A stretch of DNA of 64,000 nucleotides from Vigna angularis (lineage: Eukaryota > Streptophyta > Magnoliopsida > Fabales > Fabaceae). The DNA is taken from assembly GCF_016808095.1 (NCBI RefSeq), contig NC_068973.1:1358501-1422500 (forward strand), in the 5' to 3' direction. The notes below the pieces were generated by a model. It saw only the letters and a program-made list of their open reading frames with translations. It had not been told where the DNA came from and made no database searches. Each line of letters begins with the position of its first letter. The first letter of the stretch is position 1. The position numbers and the translations under genes are program-made. This document shows, in pieces, positions 41,871-54,300 of this stretch.

Positions 41871-44249
41871 TGGTGTTTGTGCAAACTTAATTATGGATTA
41901 TACTTAAAAGATTCTTTAAGGTCAATGATTGACCGATCGTAGTAATGTGTAATGCTGGCCGTAGAGACGTATGGCACAATAACCTTTTAAAAACATGTTG
42001 GATGAAGCCGTGTGAGAATTAGCTATGTGCAGTGCTGAGTGTGATGCAGCCTAAATAGTATTAGTTTGACCAAAATGGAAAGAGTTGCTCACAAAATTTG
42101 GAAGAGTTTTAAAGGGAAAAAGTTGCATCAACCGTGTAAAATTATCATTTAATCACAAAATACCATAAACAAAATTTTTAACTTTTAAAAAAAATATAAA
42201 CCAGATTAAGCTAAGCTAACTCAGTGGTGAATCAATCGGTATACTTGGATTTGACTTCCTTTCACACCCTAGTCCCAAGTAGTTAATATCTACTCTTGCA
42301 TCAGTTGAAGTCTTTCATTAAATTCTCTGATATCACTCATTCCTAGTGATCAATGAATACTAATGCTGGTGACATACTTAGGCTCCATTTGCAGCAGTTT
42401 GGTGGGAAAGAAAAGAAGAAAGTTGAGAGTGATTTGCAAGTTGAAGAAGTGAGATTTGAAGTGCTACCAAAAATATACCTTACCATACCATACCATGCTT
42501 GCATTGCCATTATAAATGACTGATTGGGTTTGGAATCATTATCATGGACATTTGGTGCATTTTTGTGACTCCATCATCAGTTGTGACACCAATAATTTAT
42601 TGGCCAATCAATGGAGTTTAGAAGGCACAGAGCTCTTTCTTAATGCCTTTTTCTCCGTCAAAAAGAGGAAGAAATATCTATGCAAGTGCACATGCCACAT
42701 GCTAAGTGCTGTAACATACACCACGTCCTTTTCTCTATGCTAGTGCTACAATTTAACAATTTTAAAACTTCTATTCTCTTGTTTCCATGCTATTGGTTTC
42801 TAAAATCATTAATCACTCATTAATAATTAAGCAATCAAATGAATGACATCAAACTTTACTTCCCTAGTAATATATATAGCCACAAAATTATAGCATCGGC
42901 TTTGAATCTCTTTCCAACGCTTAATTAACTGAATGCGTGATATCATCAACCACATCATAAAAAGGAACATGTTAAAATACATTAGGAATTATGATTTTCA
43001 AGAGGAAATGAAATTACATTGACAACCCTTAATTTCTTTTTAGATATTACTTTGACATTTTTTACTTTTAAAACATTTTTCAAGCATCTTATGTATATGA
43101 TGTGAAATATATTATTATATAATACATCTATATTAAGAAAGTCATAACAAATATAATTAAATTGACTCAATTTAAGATTAAGTTAAAAATGAATCGATTT
43201 AATAGACTTATTTTTAATGAGTCAAAAAAAAATTAATATAATTGGATTCATCATGAATTAGTATATTATTGGTGAATTAAGTCGTTTAAGAATACTTTTT
43301 CTTTTGATTTATTTTATATATTTATTATAATACAATCAAAATATATTAATTTCATTCATTTTTTATAGAAGTAACTGTTCACTTATTTTATCAAACATTA
43401 CTATAAAGATTATAATTAAAAATTAAAGTGTTAATCTACTTAGAAAAACAAACAAATTAAACATATAAATTATTTAAACATTATTAAACAACATTTTAAT
43501 AGTTAAATTTCAACTTACATTATTAAAAATGATAAATAATTATAATTAAAAAGTTACAAAAAAATGATAAAATTTAAAAAATTATTATTATTGATAAGTT
43601 ACAAATCAATCTATTTTCAACTTGCCTCATAACTTGTTTACAATAATTAATTAAGACAAGTTCAATTTGATCCACATTTAAAAAAATTAATTTTTTTTTA
43701 ATTTAATTTGACTTGAACTAATTCATAGGTTAGAATCTATTTTAACATCTCTAAACAAATATATAAAAGAAAAAATGAAGAATTATATTCAACTTGGAAA
43801 AAAAAACCATAGTATTGAGGTAATTTACTATAAAAAAAAAAGAAAAATTAAACCGTGTTAAGACAATAGTCATGGAATATTACCCTAGAATTTAAAGGAA
43901 GATTTGTTTGAGTGATATGAAACTAATGTAGCCAAAAAAGGGTAGTAGTAGTATGACCATTCTGAAGTGTCCCCCCCTCCCCAAAGAAAATGCCCCCATT
44001 TTGCAGACCAGATATAGTGCAATATGTCATGGTGCTTTTGTCCACCTTCCCATCTTTAATCCTTCTTACTTTTTCTCCCCCATAGTGTAATTTAATTATG
44101 TGAACATTATAATTCACTATTTACAAATCACATTTAAGAAACATATAAACAACATCTTCCCTATACAAATTTTAATCACAACTTTTAAATTTAAACTTTA
44201 TTCTCATAAAAAAAAATTCTCTTTTTCTGATATAATATATAAAAATAAG
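41871..44249. other. Intergenic DNA with transposon debris
   Basis: No gene is supported. Around 43600-43760 the sequence read on the - strand (TTTAGAGATGTTAAAATAG, then TTCTAACCTATGAATTAG) weakly resembles the end of the same kind of non-autonomous hAT element found intact at 48308-48817. No opposite terminus was found. The remainder shows nothing recognisable. Confidence 0.4.
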
Positions 44250-44587
44250 AATTAAATATATTTTTAATTTATAAATTTGTATATGAAATTGAAATTTGTC
44301 TTTTTGTTCAAAACTTTGATATATTTAACTCTTAAATTTTAAAACAAATTGATATAATTATTTTAATCCAATAATATTAACTTTTTTACATGTTAAACAA
44401 TGAATTGAAACGTGTCAAATGAAATATTATTGCAAAACATTTCTTAATACGTCTAAAATAGTTCACATAATTAAATTAAAATAATTATATTTATTTATTT
44501 TTAAAGTCTAAAAATTAAATTATATCAAGACATGAACGAATTTTAATTTTATGATCAAATTTAAAAATTAAAAACATATTTAACATT
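44250..44587. mobile_element. Mutator-like MITE, second family member
   Basis: Left arm starting AATTAAATATATTTTTAATT and right arm ending AAAACATATTTAACATT are long imperfect inverted repeats (for example GATATAATTATTTTAAT on the left and its near reverse complement at about 44477). It resembles the element at 35900-36259. Flanking AAAAATAAG (44241-44249) and AAAAATAAA (44588-44596) agree in 8 of 9 bases and may be the target duplication. Confidence 0.6.
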
Positions 44588-45262
44588 AAAAATAAAAAGT
44601 CAATTTCTATGTTAAAAAGTTATAAAATTCGGTTCTTATAAAATTTTCATATTATAAAATATGAGTCAAAAATTATAATATAATGAAGTTTATAAAAATA
44701 AAATGAAACTCTATATTATTCATTGTGGAAGAAATTACTTACAAGTTTTTGGATTACCAATTACCATTAAAAACGAGACATAATTGAAGCATAATATGAT
44801 TTGGCATGCATTATATAAAAATTAATATCACTTATAAGAATCTTTCTTCCTAAAAATTATTGATTATATACTTTCCTAACTTGGAGAATTTTAGTGAGGC
44901 AAGTTTTCTTATATCATCATGCCAATAATACAAATGATACAAAGAGAAAGGAACAAAAAAAGTTGTAAGTGGAGAGTTCCACTAAAGGATATATAGATAC
45001 TAACAGCATGCTGCACTGTGTGTCTATTGAAATGGAAATATATGCATAAGAAAGTAAGAAGGTATTGGAATCACTGAAAAATTACTCACAACAAACAAAC
45101 AACATATTAATGGAGCTTTGGTTGCTTTCTTTTTCTAAATGCTGCCTGCTTCAAGAGTAAAGTTACTAAAGTTAGGTTTAGCTTCAATAAGAAAATGATA
45201 CTTTATTATTATTTCTTACAAAGTGAAAAGTCATAGATAATATAGTTTAATATAAGTATTTT

Positions 45263-45595
45263 TATAAATTAAATATATTTTTAGTTTTTAAATTCTAACA
45301 CAAAATTAGAATTTGCTTATTTTTCTTTTTATAATTTGATTCTCAAATTTTAAAAATAAATAAATATAATTATCTTAATTCATATTAAATTTATTTTACA
45401 TAATAAATAATATTTTAGACTAACGTTTAAAATATTTATATATTTAACAGGTTCTAAATTAAATATTAATTTAAATATTCTTTATTATATGGAAGAAAAT
45501 TAATATTACTAAATTAAAATAATTATACTATTTATTTTTAAAATTTTGAAACTAAAATATACTAAAATTGTACATAAAAAAAAGTTAGACACTCA
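45263..45595. mobile_element. Mutator-like MITE, third family member (degraded)
   Basis: The left arm (AAATATATTTTTAGTTTTTA, then CACAAAATTAGAATTTG) and right arm (AATAATTATACTATTTATT..ACTAAAATTGTACAT) are imperfect inverted repeats, related to those at 44250-44587. The ends and target duplication are not clear, so borders are approximate. Confidence 0.5.
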
Positions 45596-45778
45596 GAAGT
45601 TAGATTTTGAAAGATAGAAAATTGTAGAAAGTTTTGGAACACCGAAAGATTTTTATTTGGAAAGTGAATAGATGTTTGAGGTGACAACTCTCACAGTCTT
45701 GATTCTACATCAAAAGAAAATACTAAAAAAAATAGAAAAAAGATATTATCTTTTATATTTTAATTGCCATTAGGTTCT

Positions 45779-45878
45779 TGATTGGATAGGGTGGAATCAG
45801 TCTCATATCGAGTAGAGATAAGATTAAATTATAATATATAAGTGGATGTAAACTTTATCATAATATGGTATCAGAGTC
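45779..45878 (+). mobile_element. LTR end with primer-binding site
   Basis: TCTCATATCGAGTAGAGATA, then AATTATAATATATAAGTGGA, then TTTATCA end an LTR-like stretch. TGGTATCAGAGTC, a tRNA-Met-type primer-binding site, lies at 45866-45878. It belongs to the same LTR kind as the fragment at 16880-17070. The downstream interior is not recognisable as gag. Confidence 0.6.
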
Positions 45879-46936
45879 ATGATTAAAGTCTATCTTAACG
45901 AGAATATGTTATGATAAACTTGATTAAGAAATTTGAGCTATGATACGAGAATTATTCACCAATATGAGATTAATTAAGTCACTTAAAAAACAATAAATGA
46001 TTCTTAACATCATAAGTGGTTGTCGAATATGTAAACTTCAAACTTCACCATGATCAAACCTGGAATTTGAATGATTTCATGATAATATTCAGTATCTTTT
46101 TTCAGAAATAAATGAAGTGATATTCTTCATTCAATTATTTTACATAAAACTCATCTTTGAATTTTATTTTTCTTTTACTAAATTTGTAAGGAATATATAT
46201 GAGATTTAGATAATTTTTTGTTTGGTTTTATCCCTAAAGAAATCACTAATTATATTGCTAAGTAAAGGATTTGAAATTAATTGAAGCATCAAGTTGAGGG
46301 TTTAGGTAGGAATCACTTAGCTTATTATTTTTACGATTTTTAATTTGAGGCACTACAAGATTCTTCATAGAGCATTCTAGACTATGGAAGCTTTAGCTTT
46401 CATCATATTCAAAAAATGTTGATTCCTTATCCTATTATCTCTTTAAAAAAAAAAAACTTTACATTATTCCACAATTTTATTTTCAAGTTTAGTGTTTGTG
46501 GATTACTTAAATAATGAATAAGATCAGTTTTAATTCGAATTATATTGAATCCAATCAAAATGTATTTATTTATTTATTAACTTGGTCAGAAATTTTGAAA
46601 AAATTGATCCATCTTTATCTAGATATTCAAAATTATTCTTATTTATTCATTTAAAATTTTCAATTGATGAATTTATTCTTCCATAAACATAAAAAGGGTT
46701 GAGCCAAAGATGGTTTCGGTGGAGTCTACTAAAAACTATCTTAACAAAATTTGATTCTATCAAGATTGAAAGGAGGACAAATAGAATAAGATTGAGAAAA
46801 AATAATTGAAGTAAAGATATTTAGATTAAGATTGAGAAGAGAAAAAAATAAAAGCGGACTTGTTTGCATATTTAACTACACTAATAATAGTTTTTAACCA
46901 TTGACAAAGTTGTATGAATCTCTTAGGTTTCTTGCA

Positions 46937-47150
46937 AATAATATCACACTATTGAGTGCATAAAATATGAAGACGTAATATTTTTTAAGCTTTTCCAAAT
47001 TGACGTTAGTATTACTTTATGGCAGTGTTGAGAATGTAAATATGGGTTTAAATCTTATGTTAAAATAAAAGTAAAAATAACATATAAAAACTAAGATATA
47101 TAAAAAAATTGTGTTAAAATTTTGGATAGTGTTAAATCTTTTATATAAAT
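46937..47150 (+). repeat. Direct repeat A (pair with 48826-49045)
   Basis: It shares with 48826-49045 the order CATAAAATATGAAGAC, TTAGTATTACTTTATG, GTGTTGAGAAT, GGGTTTAAATCT and GTTAAAATTTTGGA. The pair lies 1.9 kb apart in the same orientation around copia-like debris, so the two could be old LTRs or copies of one dispersed repeat. Confidence 0.7.
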
Positions 47151-47301
47151 ATTATAATTTTTTTCATTTTTGCGTTTCTCTAATCTTAATTTTTTTTATT
47201 ACTCTTTTTCTTTATAATGATGGTAGTTTTCGTTACTTTTTCATTTTTTCCTCTCACTTTCTTCTTTACAATATTCAACATATAATTATTATATTTATCC
47301 A

Positions 47302-47430
47302 AATGAAAATCTCTCTCAAGCTCAAATTCAACGTCTTCTAGCTCTTCTTCTACAATCACAACCTAATGCTACATCTCATTCTTCTAACCTTGTGAGCACT
47401 CATAATGTTTTCTCCTCTCTTTCATCATGA
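47302..47430 (+). pseudogene. Possible copia Gag remnant
   Basis: An uninterrupted frame reads LSQAQIQRLLALLLQSQP followed by NATSHSSNLVST. This resembles the linker between Gag and protease of Ty1/copia polyproteins, where 'QLLALLQ..' and Ser/Asn-rich stretches are common. It stops soon after, and no protease, integrase or reverse transcriptase follows. The match is short and is a suggestion only. Confidence 0.35.
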
Positions 47431-47479
47431 TCCTCATAACATGAGGATGACTCGAGAAATTAAAAAAAAATAAGTATCA

Positions 47480-48120
47480 GATTTCTCGATCTCTCCAATT
47501 TTTCGATTCTCATTTTCTTCTCAAAGTTCTCAGGATCTAAATATTTTCTTTAGCCTACAATCTTCTAAAAACTGCTACTTTCAAATTGGATCTTCATAAT
47601 CTTCATACCCACCTTGAGAGGAGTATTAGAGATGATATCTTCTTTTAGTTTTTTGTTATGATTTTCTATTAATTTTTCTATTTTGTTACTTGAATTTTCT
47701 GTTAGATTTTTTGTTACTTGAATTTTCCTTCTTATTCAAGCATATTTAACTTTTGTAAATAATTAAGTTTCTATACTTTCAATAAAATATTTTTTTCTCT
47801 TTTTTTATAAAACACAAATGCGAGAAAGAAATCTTTTACTGAAAATATGAGAATTTATATATTTACAAAAATGAAATATGTTCGAATATAAAGAAAAAAT
47901 TCAAGCTAGAGAAAACCTAACAAAAAATCAAAAATAGAAAATTATAACAGAAAACTAAAAGAAGATATCAAAGATATTTCTAATACCCTCCCTAAGGTAG
48001 ACATGAAGACTATAAAGACCTAACTTGAAAATAACAACTTTGAAAGGTAGTAGGATGAAGAAAATCTTAAAAAAGTTGAAAACTTTGAGAAAAAAAAAAC
48101 GAAAATCTTGAGAAAGAAAG
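47480..48120. repeat. Large inverted repeat, arms about 250 bp
   Basis: The left arm (about 47490-47750) has GGAGTATTAGAGATGATATC and TTCTTTTAGTTTTTTGTTATG. The right arm (about 47860-48110) holds the diverged reverse complement, with AAAACTAAAAGAAGATATC and TTTCTAATACCCTCCC. The arms are separated by about 100 bp. It looks like two copies of an LTR-like sequence in opposite orientation. A third partial copy sits at about 48220-48300. Confidence 0.7.
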
Positions 48121-48307
48121 TCGTAATATCCTTTAATACATTGTGAACATTTAATAAAACACAAAAAGAGAAATATGAGAACTTATTAAATGAAAAATTC
48201 AAACAATAAAAAATTATAACAGAAAAGTTATCAGAAAATTATCATACAAAATTTAATAGAAAATCATAAAAGAAAACTGAAAAAAAGATATGATAGATAT
48301 CTCTAAC

Positions 48308-48817
48308 TAGAGCTATCAAAACGGGTCACCTGGTCCGACCTAGCCCGGCCCACCACGGGTTAGTCACTTAATGAGCCAACGCAACCCGACTAATTTATTA
48401 GCGAGCCAGAAAAATTCGAACCCGGCTCGACCCACCACGGGTTGGTGGGTAAGCGGGTTGGCTCACTTACTCACTTAATTACAATTGTTTTAAATAAAAA
48501 AAATTACAAATTTTATATAATTCAAATCTAAACAAATTTCACTCCCAAAATTAATTTTAAAAATAAGGAACTTAAATAATTTTTTCAAGCAAAAAAAAAT
48601 AATAAATATTTTTTTATAAAATTAAAATTAAATTTTAATAAAATAAAATTAGGTAGGTGGGTTGGTGGGCCAACCCGGCCCACCACAGGTTCAACCCGCA
48701 TGAGCCGGGTTAAAATTTGACCCGCATAAAAAAATATAATTTTTTCAAACCCAACCCGGCTCGAACCCGTGGTGAGTCGGATTGGCCCGCGAGTTGTGAC
48801 CCATTTTGACAGTTCTA
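48308..48817. mobile_element. Non-autonomous hAT element with perfect 8-bp target duplication
   Basis: The 510-bp element has terminal inverted repeats of about 21 bp: left TAGAGCTATCAAAACGGGTC and right, reverse-complemented, TAGAACTGTCAAAATGGGTC. The flanks are TCTCTAAC at 48300-48307 and 48818-48825, an exact 8-bp duplication diagnostic of hAT insertion. The subterminal regions are GC-rich for this window and contain repeated CCCACCACGGGTT and GGTGGGT motifs in both orientations, possible transposase-binding repeats. The centre is AT-rich and non-coding. It needs a transposase in trans. Confidence 0.93.
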
Positions 48818-48825
48818 TCTCTAAC

Positions 48826-49045
48826 AAATATCATATTATTTGAATGCATAAAATATGAAGACCTAGTATTTTTTAAGAACTTCCAAAATTGTTGTTAGTA
48901 TTACTTTATGATAGTGTTGAGAATTTAAACATGGGTTTAAATCTCATGTTTACTAAAAATAATAAAAATTTAGCAACATATAAAAACACAAAGATACATA
49001 AAACCATTATGTTAAAATTTTGGAAAGTGTTAAACCTTTTATATG
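48826..49045 (+). repeat. Direct repeat B (pair with 46937-47150)
   Basis: This is the second copy of direct repeat A. The hAT element is inserted right at its left edge, so it is younger than this repeat. Confidence 0.7.
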
Positions 49046-49237
49046 CGCTTAATTTAGGTCTCATTGATATTATAAAGATTTGATGTGATTTTCCTTTAAA
49101 CGTGTGTGTAATTTAATATATGTCAATCCCTACAAAAGTATGATCTATTTCTTCTTCTTCCAATTTAATATAATATTTATTTTTGTTTGTTATAACCAAA
49201 CTAAAACTTTTTTTTGTACATTTATTTATTTTTTAAT

Positions 49238-49259
49238 TATATATATATATATATATATA
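49238..49259. repeat. Short (AT)n tract
   Basis: About 11 AT dinucleotides in AT-rich DNA. Confidence 0.95.
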
Positions 49260-51366
49260 AAAGAAATATTATGAAGAAGTTATAATAAATAATAAGAAAT
49301 AAAAATTTAATAACATGTTAATACAACTTTAATTAAGCCTAAAAAACAAAAACATGTAGAAACTAATTAGCGTAATAATATTTAAAAAAGGTAATCATTA
49401 TGTGATTGAACCTTACACTAGCTACAAAATTCAAAAGTAATCAAACTTGACCAAACACTTTGATCACAATAAATTTATCATTATCCTATTAATTATAATA
49501 ACATTAATCTAACAAAACAAGACAAAAATACATTTTATTTTCATGTAAATATTTTTGATAAATTATGAATTTAAAATTCCATGTTACACCAATTACTTAA
49601 AATTAAAAAAAAAAAAAGAACTTTTATATATATTTTTGTATTTTAAATTTATGAACTCTTGCTTTATACGTACAAGTACTCTCATTTTTTGACATTGGCA
49701 ATGTATACTTAATTATTTTATCAATAATTACATGTATTTCTCTCTAAATATGTGTTAAGGTTACTTAACTTTAGTATGTTACATATGTTTTAATGGTAGA
49801 AGTTTTCTGATAGCTTTTTGATGGGATAAGACAGAAATTTGATGGGTGTAGGAAGTTACAGCCGAATAAATTTTAGCCTAATGGAACTTATTTTCAATCT
49901 CATAAGATCATAAGATGCCCATCATATTTAATAAACCAACATTCAAAAACAAAGATACGTACTACACCTAGTAAGGGTTTATTTGAACAAATTTATCTGT
50001 AAAACCTTAGTATAAAAGAGAAATTAAAAAAATTTATATAAATCTATCTATGCACAAACAATCCGTAATAATTTAAAACCCTATATGGAAAAAATTCTAT
50101 AAATTAATTTATTAACTAATTTCAATTTATTGAAAAGCTCTATTGATTTATTTATTTCTAAAATACTACACAAAATAAAACACATAAAACTCACTAGTAG
50201 TTAACCACTATCATTAGCATGCCTTGTATACTGGAAAAAGTTACATATGAAAAATGAATATTGAATGATACAAGATAAACCACAGAAGCATTAAGAAGAG
50301 AGGAATTTTCAACTTGTGATAGGAGAATAAAAAATTTAGATAACTTTATTCTTTGCAGAATATGACAACATTAACGAATTTAAGATTAAACCATCCCTAT
50401 CGACAAGAAAAGGGACAGGACAAGATAAACTGTGTCAATCATGTGTTGTCATTTTAGTCTAAGAGTTTTGACTTTTGTTAAACTCAATTTTCAGTATCCT
50501 GAATTATCCTGTGTAGTGTAATTCTCTACTATAATCAAAAATACATAAATAAATTTTCAAATAATAATACTTTTGACATTGTTGTTGTTTATAATTATTA
50601 TTATTAATTGTATAGTAATTTTAGACCAATCACAACATGACACATAAATAATATTAAAATATTGTCAAAGTATCATTATCCTATATTTTCAGTCTGTCAA
50701 AACACGAAATAGAAGCTAATACTTCTGACAAGATGATGCCATGCACAGATTCCAAGAACACCTCAAATGGCTACAAGTAACCAGATCACAAAGGGTACAT
50801 AGAGAAAAGAAATGGAAATAGATGTTAAAGCATTGCTTGGTAACACACGCACAAGGAAAGTTTCTGCATGGATTTCTATTCATTCAAAACTTTGATATGA
50901 TAACATAAAAGGAGAGATTGTCATCAAGAATGGAGCTATTATAACTATATAAGTATTCAAAGCCCTCAAAAATGGTTGCCTAACATTGCAGACTCTATAT
51001 TCTTGTACCTGGGGCTCCAGCTAAGTGGAGCAAAGAATGTAGCACTGAACTAACATAATATGATATCATCCGGCATCATCACTTGACAGCCAGGAATCCC
51101 TTCCCTCTTTCTAACCCATAAAATTTAAGGGTGTGTTATACCCTATCCACATTAAGAAAAACCTCAAATGAAAATCTGTTACAAAATTTTCTAATCAATC
51201 ACATTTTGTACAAATGTACACAAGGGTAACAGATCGCCTTCAACCTGCAGGCTTAGCAGGTTTCTAAGTGCTAGACTTGGTAGGTATCTTTTAGCCTCTT
51301 TCTTCACAATGCCGTCTCAGTAGAGAAGTAAAACCAAAAAAAAAATTAATTATATACAGGATCAAG
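49260..51366. other. Spacer and 3' flank of the CW gene
   Basis: No gene is supported. From about 50700 the base composition becomes less AT-rich, consistent with the 3' UTR of the CW-domain gene, whose stop codon is at 51367-51369 on the - strand. Confidence 0.45.
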
Positions 51367-54300
51367 TTAATCTCTAGCACCACCAAGACCAGCGCGGCTT
51401 ATTGCTTTTGATGCTGTCCAAACAAGACGTACAAGCTCATCTACATCCTGGAAGCTGAAATCAACAACACTCCGAATAGAAGCTATACAGTCCTTGTTCC
51501 TTGATTCTTCCAGGATCACACTAGCAGCCGCAAAAGTGCTCTGACATTTCCTAGAAGCCTCCATTGACAAATGTATGTCCTTAGTCTGCAAAATCACAAA
51601 AACTTAGACCTAACTTTCCATAAATAATTGTACTCAATAACTACACAAGCTAGAGCAGTTAACATCGCGCCTTGGTGGCTTATTGTTCATGGGTTTGAAC
51701 CCAGAAACAATCTGTTTGCATATGTAAGGGTAAGGCTGTGTACAATAACCCATCCCCATATCTTTGCATTGAGCGGAAGCTTCTGAAACCCGGGTACCTT
51801 AGGTTTTAGTATTTTATAATTACACAAGCTAACTGCTTATATTGCTGAATTTTGGCACCACCTGTCCACCGAATTCTAAAATAGGCATTGCATCATAAGT
51901 TCCCAATAGTAAAGTATTAGTTGCTCATATGACAACACCACATACTTATTACATAACAGAATGACTCTGATTATGCAATGGAAAATTGCCTATGGATTAA
52001 AATCTAAGCTACTATAGCATGGCAAAAACAGCTGACATCCATCTTGATTTTCTCTCAAACAATAGAACCACATTTCCAACTACTATTTCTTACCAAACTA
52101 CTGTCAGATCCCCCAACAACAACCCTTGGTACTTCAACATTAACATATAGAGATAAACTTGCAACTAGAATATAAGGTTTGTCATCAATTGAAACTTACA
52201 AAATCAAGAAGCCTGATTAAACTTGGACGAGTTCGAGCAGATATGACGTGGTTGATAGCAACATGACTATTGGTACCCCTAGGCAAAGTAGCCCTATCCG
52301 CTGCTGCCTGATTGTTCAGGTTATCAACATCGGATGCAGAAGATGAAGGAGATTCGCCTAAACAACAGTGTAAAAAAGCAGTGCTACATCATTGACTTTG
52401 ACCACTTAATACATTCATGCATTCATCAAACAAGGCTGTCGGGCTATCCGGACTGGATCCATGAATTGGCTTTAGTGTAAAACATTTTAATAGAGAGAAA
52501 AATTACTCCAGATTTTGATTTTTTTTGGTTCTGGATAAGATTGGTTTGTCGTTTAGATATAAAAGAACTACTACATCACTAGTTAGCTTTCAGCCTTTCA
52601 TCATGTGTAGATGTATCATTCACTAATTTTGTTTATTTTCTGGTGGAATAAGTATGCAAGTATAAGAATAATGCAAAATCAACTTTCAATAATACCTGAC
52701 AAGCCAGAAGACTTGAACAGTTGTATGAAAACTATGTTCCAATACCTTGAGAAGCCAAGTGAAGAGTTGATTGTAACTCATGTCGATCTCTGTTAGTACT
52801 GGAATTCTTACAGTAGACCACTCTCATGTATGCCACCTCCATGCATTTATATGCCAAAGCAGCAGCAGCCATTTCTTGACGAGCTTCATATTCATGGGCA
52901 CAGCATCTGAAAACATTTAAGACATTGTATGATTAAAGGTCAATTGCATAGCACAAGAGAAAGACAATAGTGCAACAAACTTCTAAACGTTATTTAATGG
53001 ATTTTAAATTTACTACAATGACGTGGCTTGCTTCTTTAAAAGCATTGCTTCTTTACAATTATAACGTTGTTATAAGCCTTAAATTTCCAAATCAAAAAGA
53101 ATCACCCACATTACTTTAAAAAAAGTCTGAATTATATATCAAGCCAACTAATGAGTTAAACATATGAAAGCCAAAGCTAGGCTTATTTATAAACCAGCCA
53201 AGATTTTCAGCTCATTAAGCTGTTAATGAACCGAGGAAGCCAGGAGCCCGAGAGCTGACACTCACTCCAGCCTTATTTATAAGGAACCAAGTTGCATGTT
53301 ATCAAATCACTTTCTCTCAAAATGTACTTCCGATCAATAACTGAATTAAGGTCAAAACGTAAGATCATACAAAAATAACATTTACTTAGAGCTTCAGAAT
53401 TTTCACTTACTTGAAAAGTTTGGCTGCAGTACCATAAATTTGCATTTGACTCGTTTCCCCAAGTTTGTTACTGTCATTGTGAGAATTTTCTAAAATAGAT
53501 GCTCCATGCAAAAACTTCAACCCAGCTTGAAAGTATGTCTCATTGCTTTCAAAGTCAAACCCAGAGTTCTATAAAACAACAGTATTTATACCAACAGTTA
53601 GAAAAGGAGAGGTGCTAGATCAAACCAAATACATCAAGTAAAATCTCAAAATAATCAATAACCTTATAACTATCTGCTCTATCTTTTAGTGTTGCGGCTT
53701 CTTCCAGGGTGTCAACAGTAGTTTGGTTAAAATTTGTTCTCAGAGGACTTGAAACAGTGGGTTGCTGATCAGGCAGGAAATTTCCAGAGCTACAATTAAC
53801 TCCAGCATTGTTACTAATATCAGCAAAACTCCTCATTGACTTGACCAAATCACCATTGTCAGAAACATTGACAAGATGCTCATTAGCCATTCCTCCCTTT
53901 TGATACTGAGGTACAGTTCTAGAACCCATATTCAATGCTTCCCTTTTGAGTTCACCTGCTGCAGATGAGAGAACTTTCGATTTCCCAACTCTTGATTCTG
54001 TGCTTACATGATTAGCTTTGTTTTCTTCCTCAAAATCGTGAGTTGAGTTTTGCCAGGAGATAGCCTTTCTCTCATTGCTACGTTGAACATCAATCTCTGG
54101 AGCTGATTTCTCAAAGTCTCTTGGTTTTATCTCAGTTTGCTTTCCAGTTTCATTTGGCCCTTGTATTAGAGCACTTTTCTGACTAATAATCTCAATTTCA
54201 CTCTTAGACTTGGGTAAAGTATATTTAACAACATTTTTTGTCTCAGCATCAGGTGCATGGTTACTGGGATCAGCTGCTGAATTATACCTCCCACCTTTTT

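Noticed and set aside
48585..48827. 80-codon frame inside the non-autonomous hAT element
   Set aside because: It follows the repetitive subterminal motifs and reads as low-complexity sequence, not transposase.
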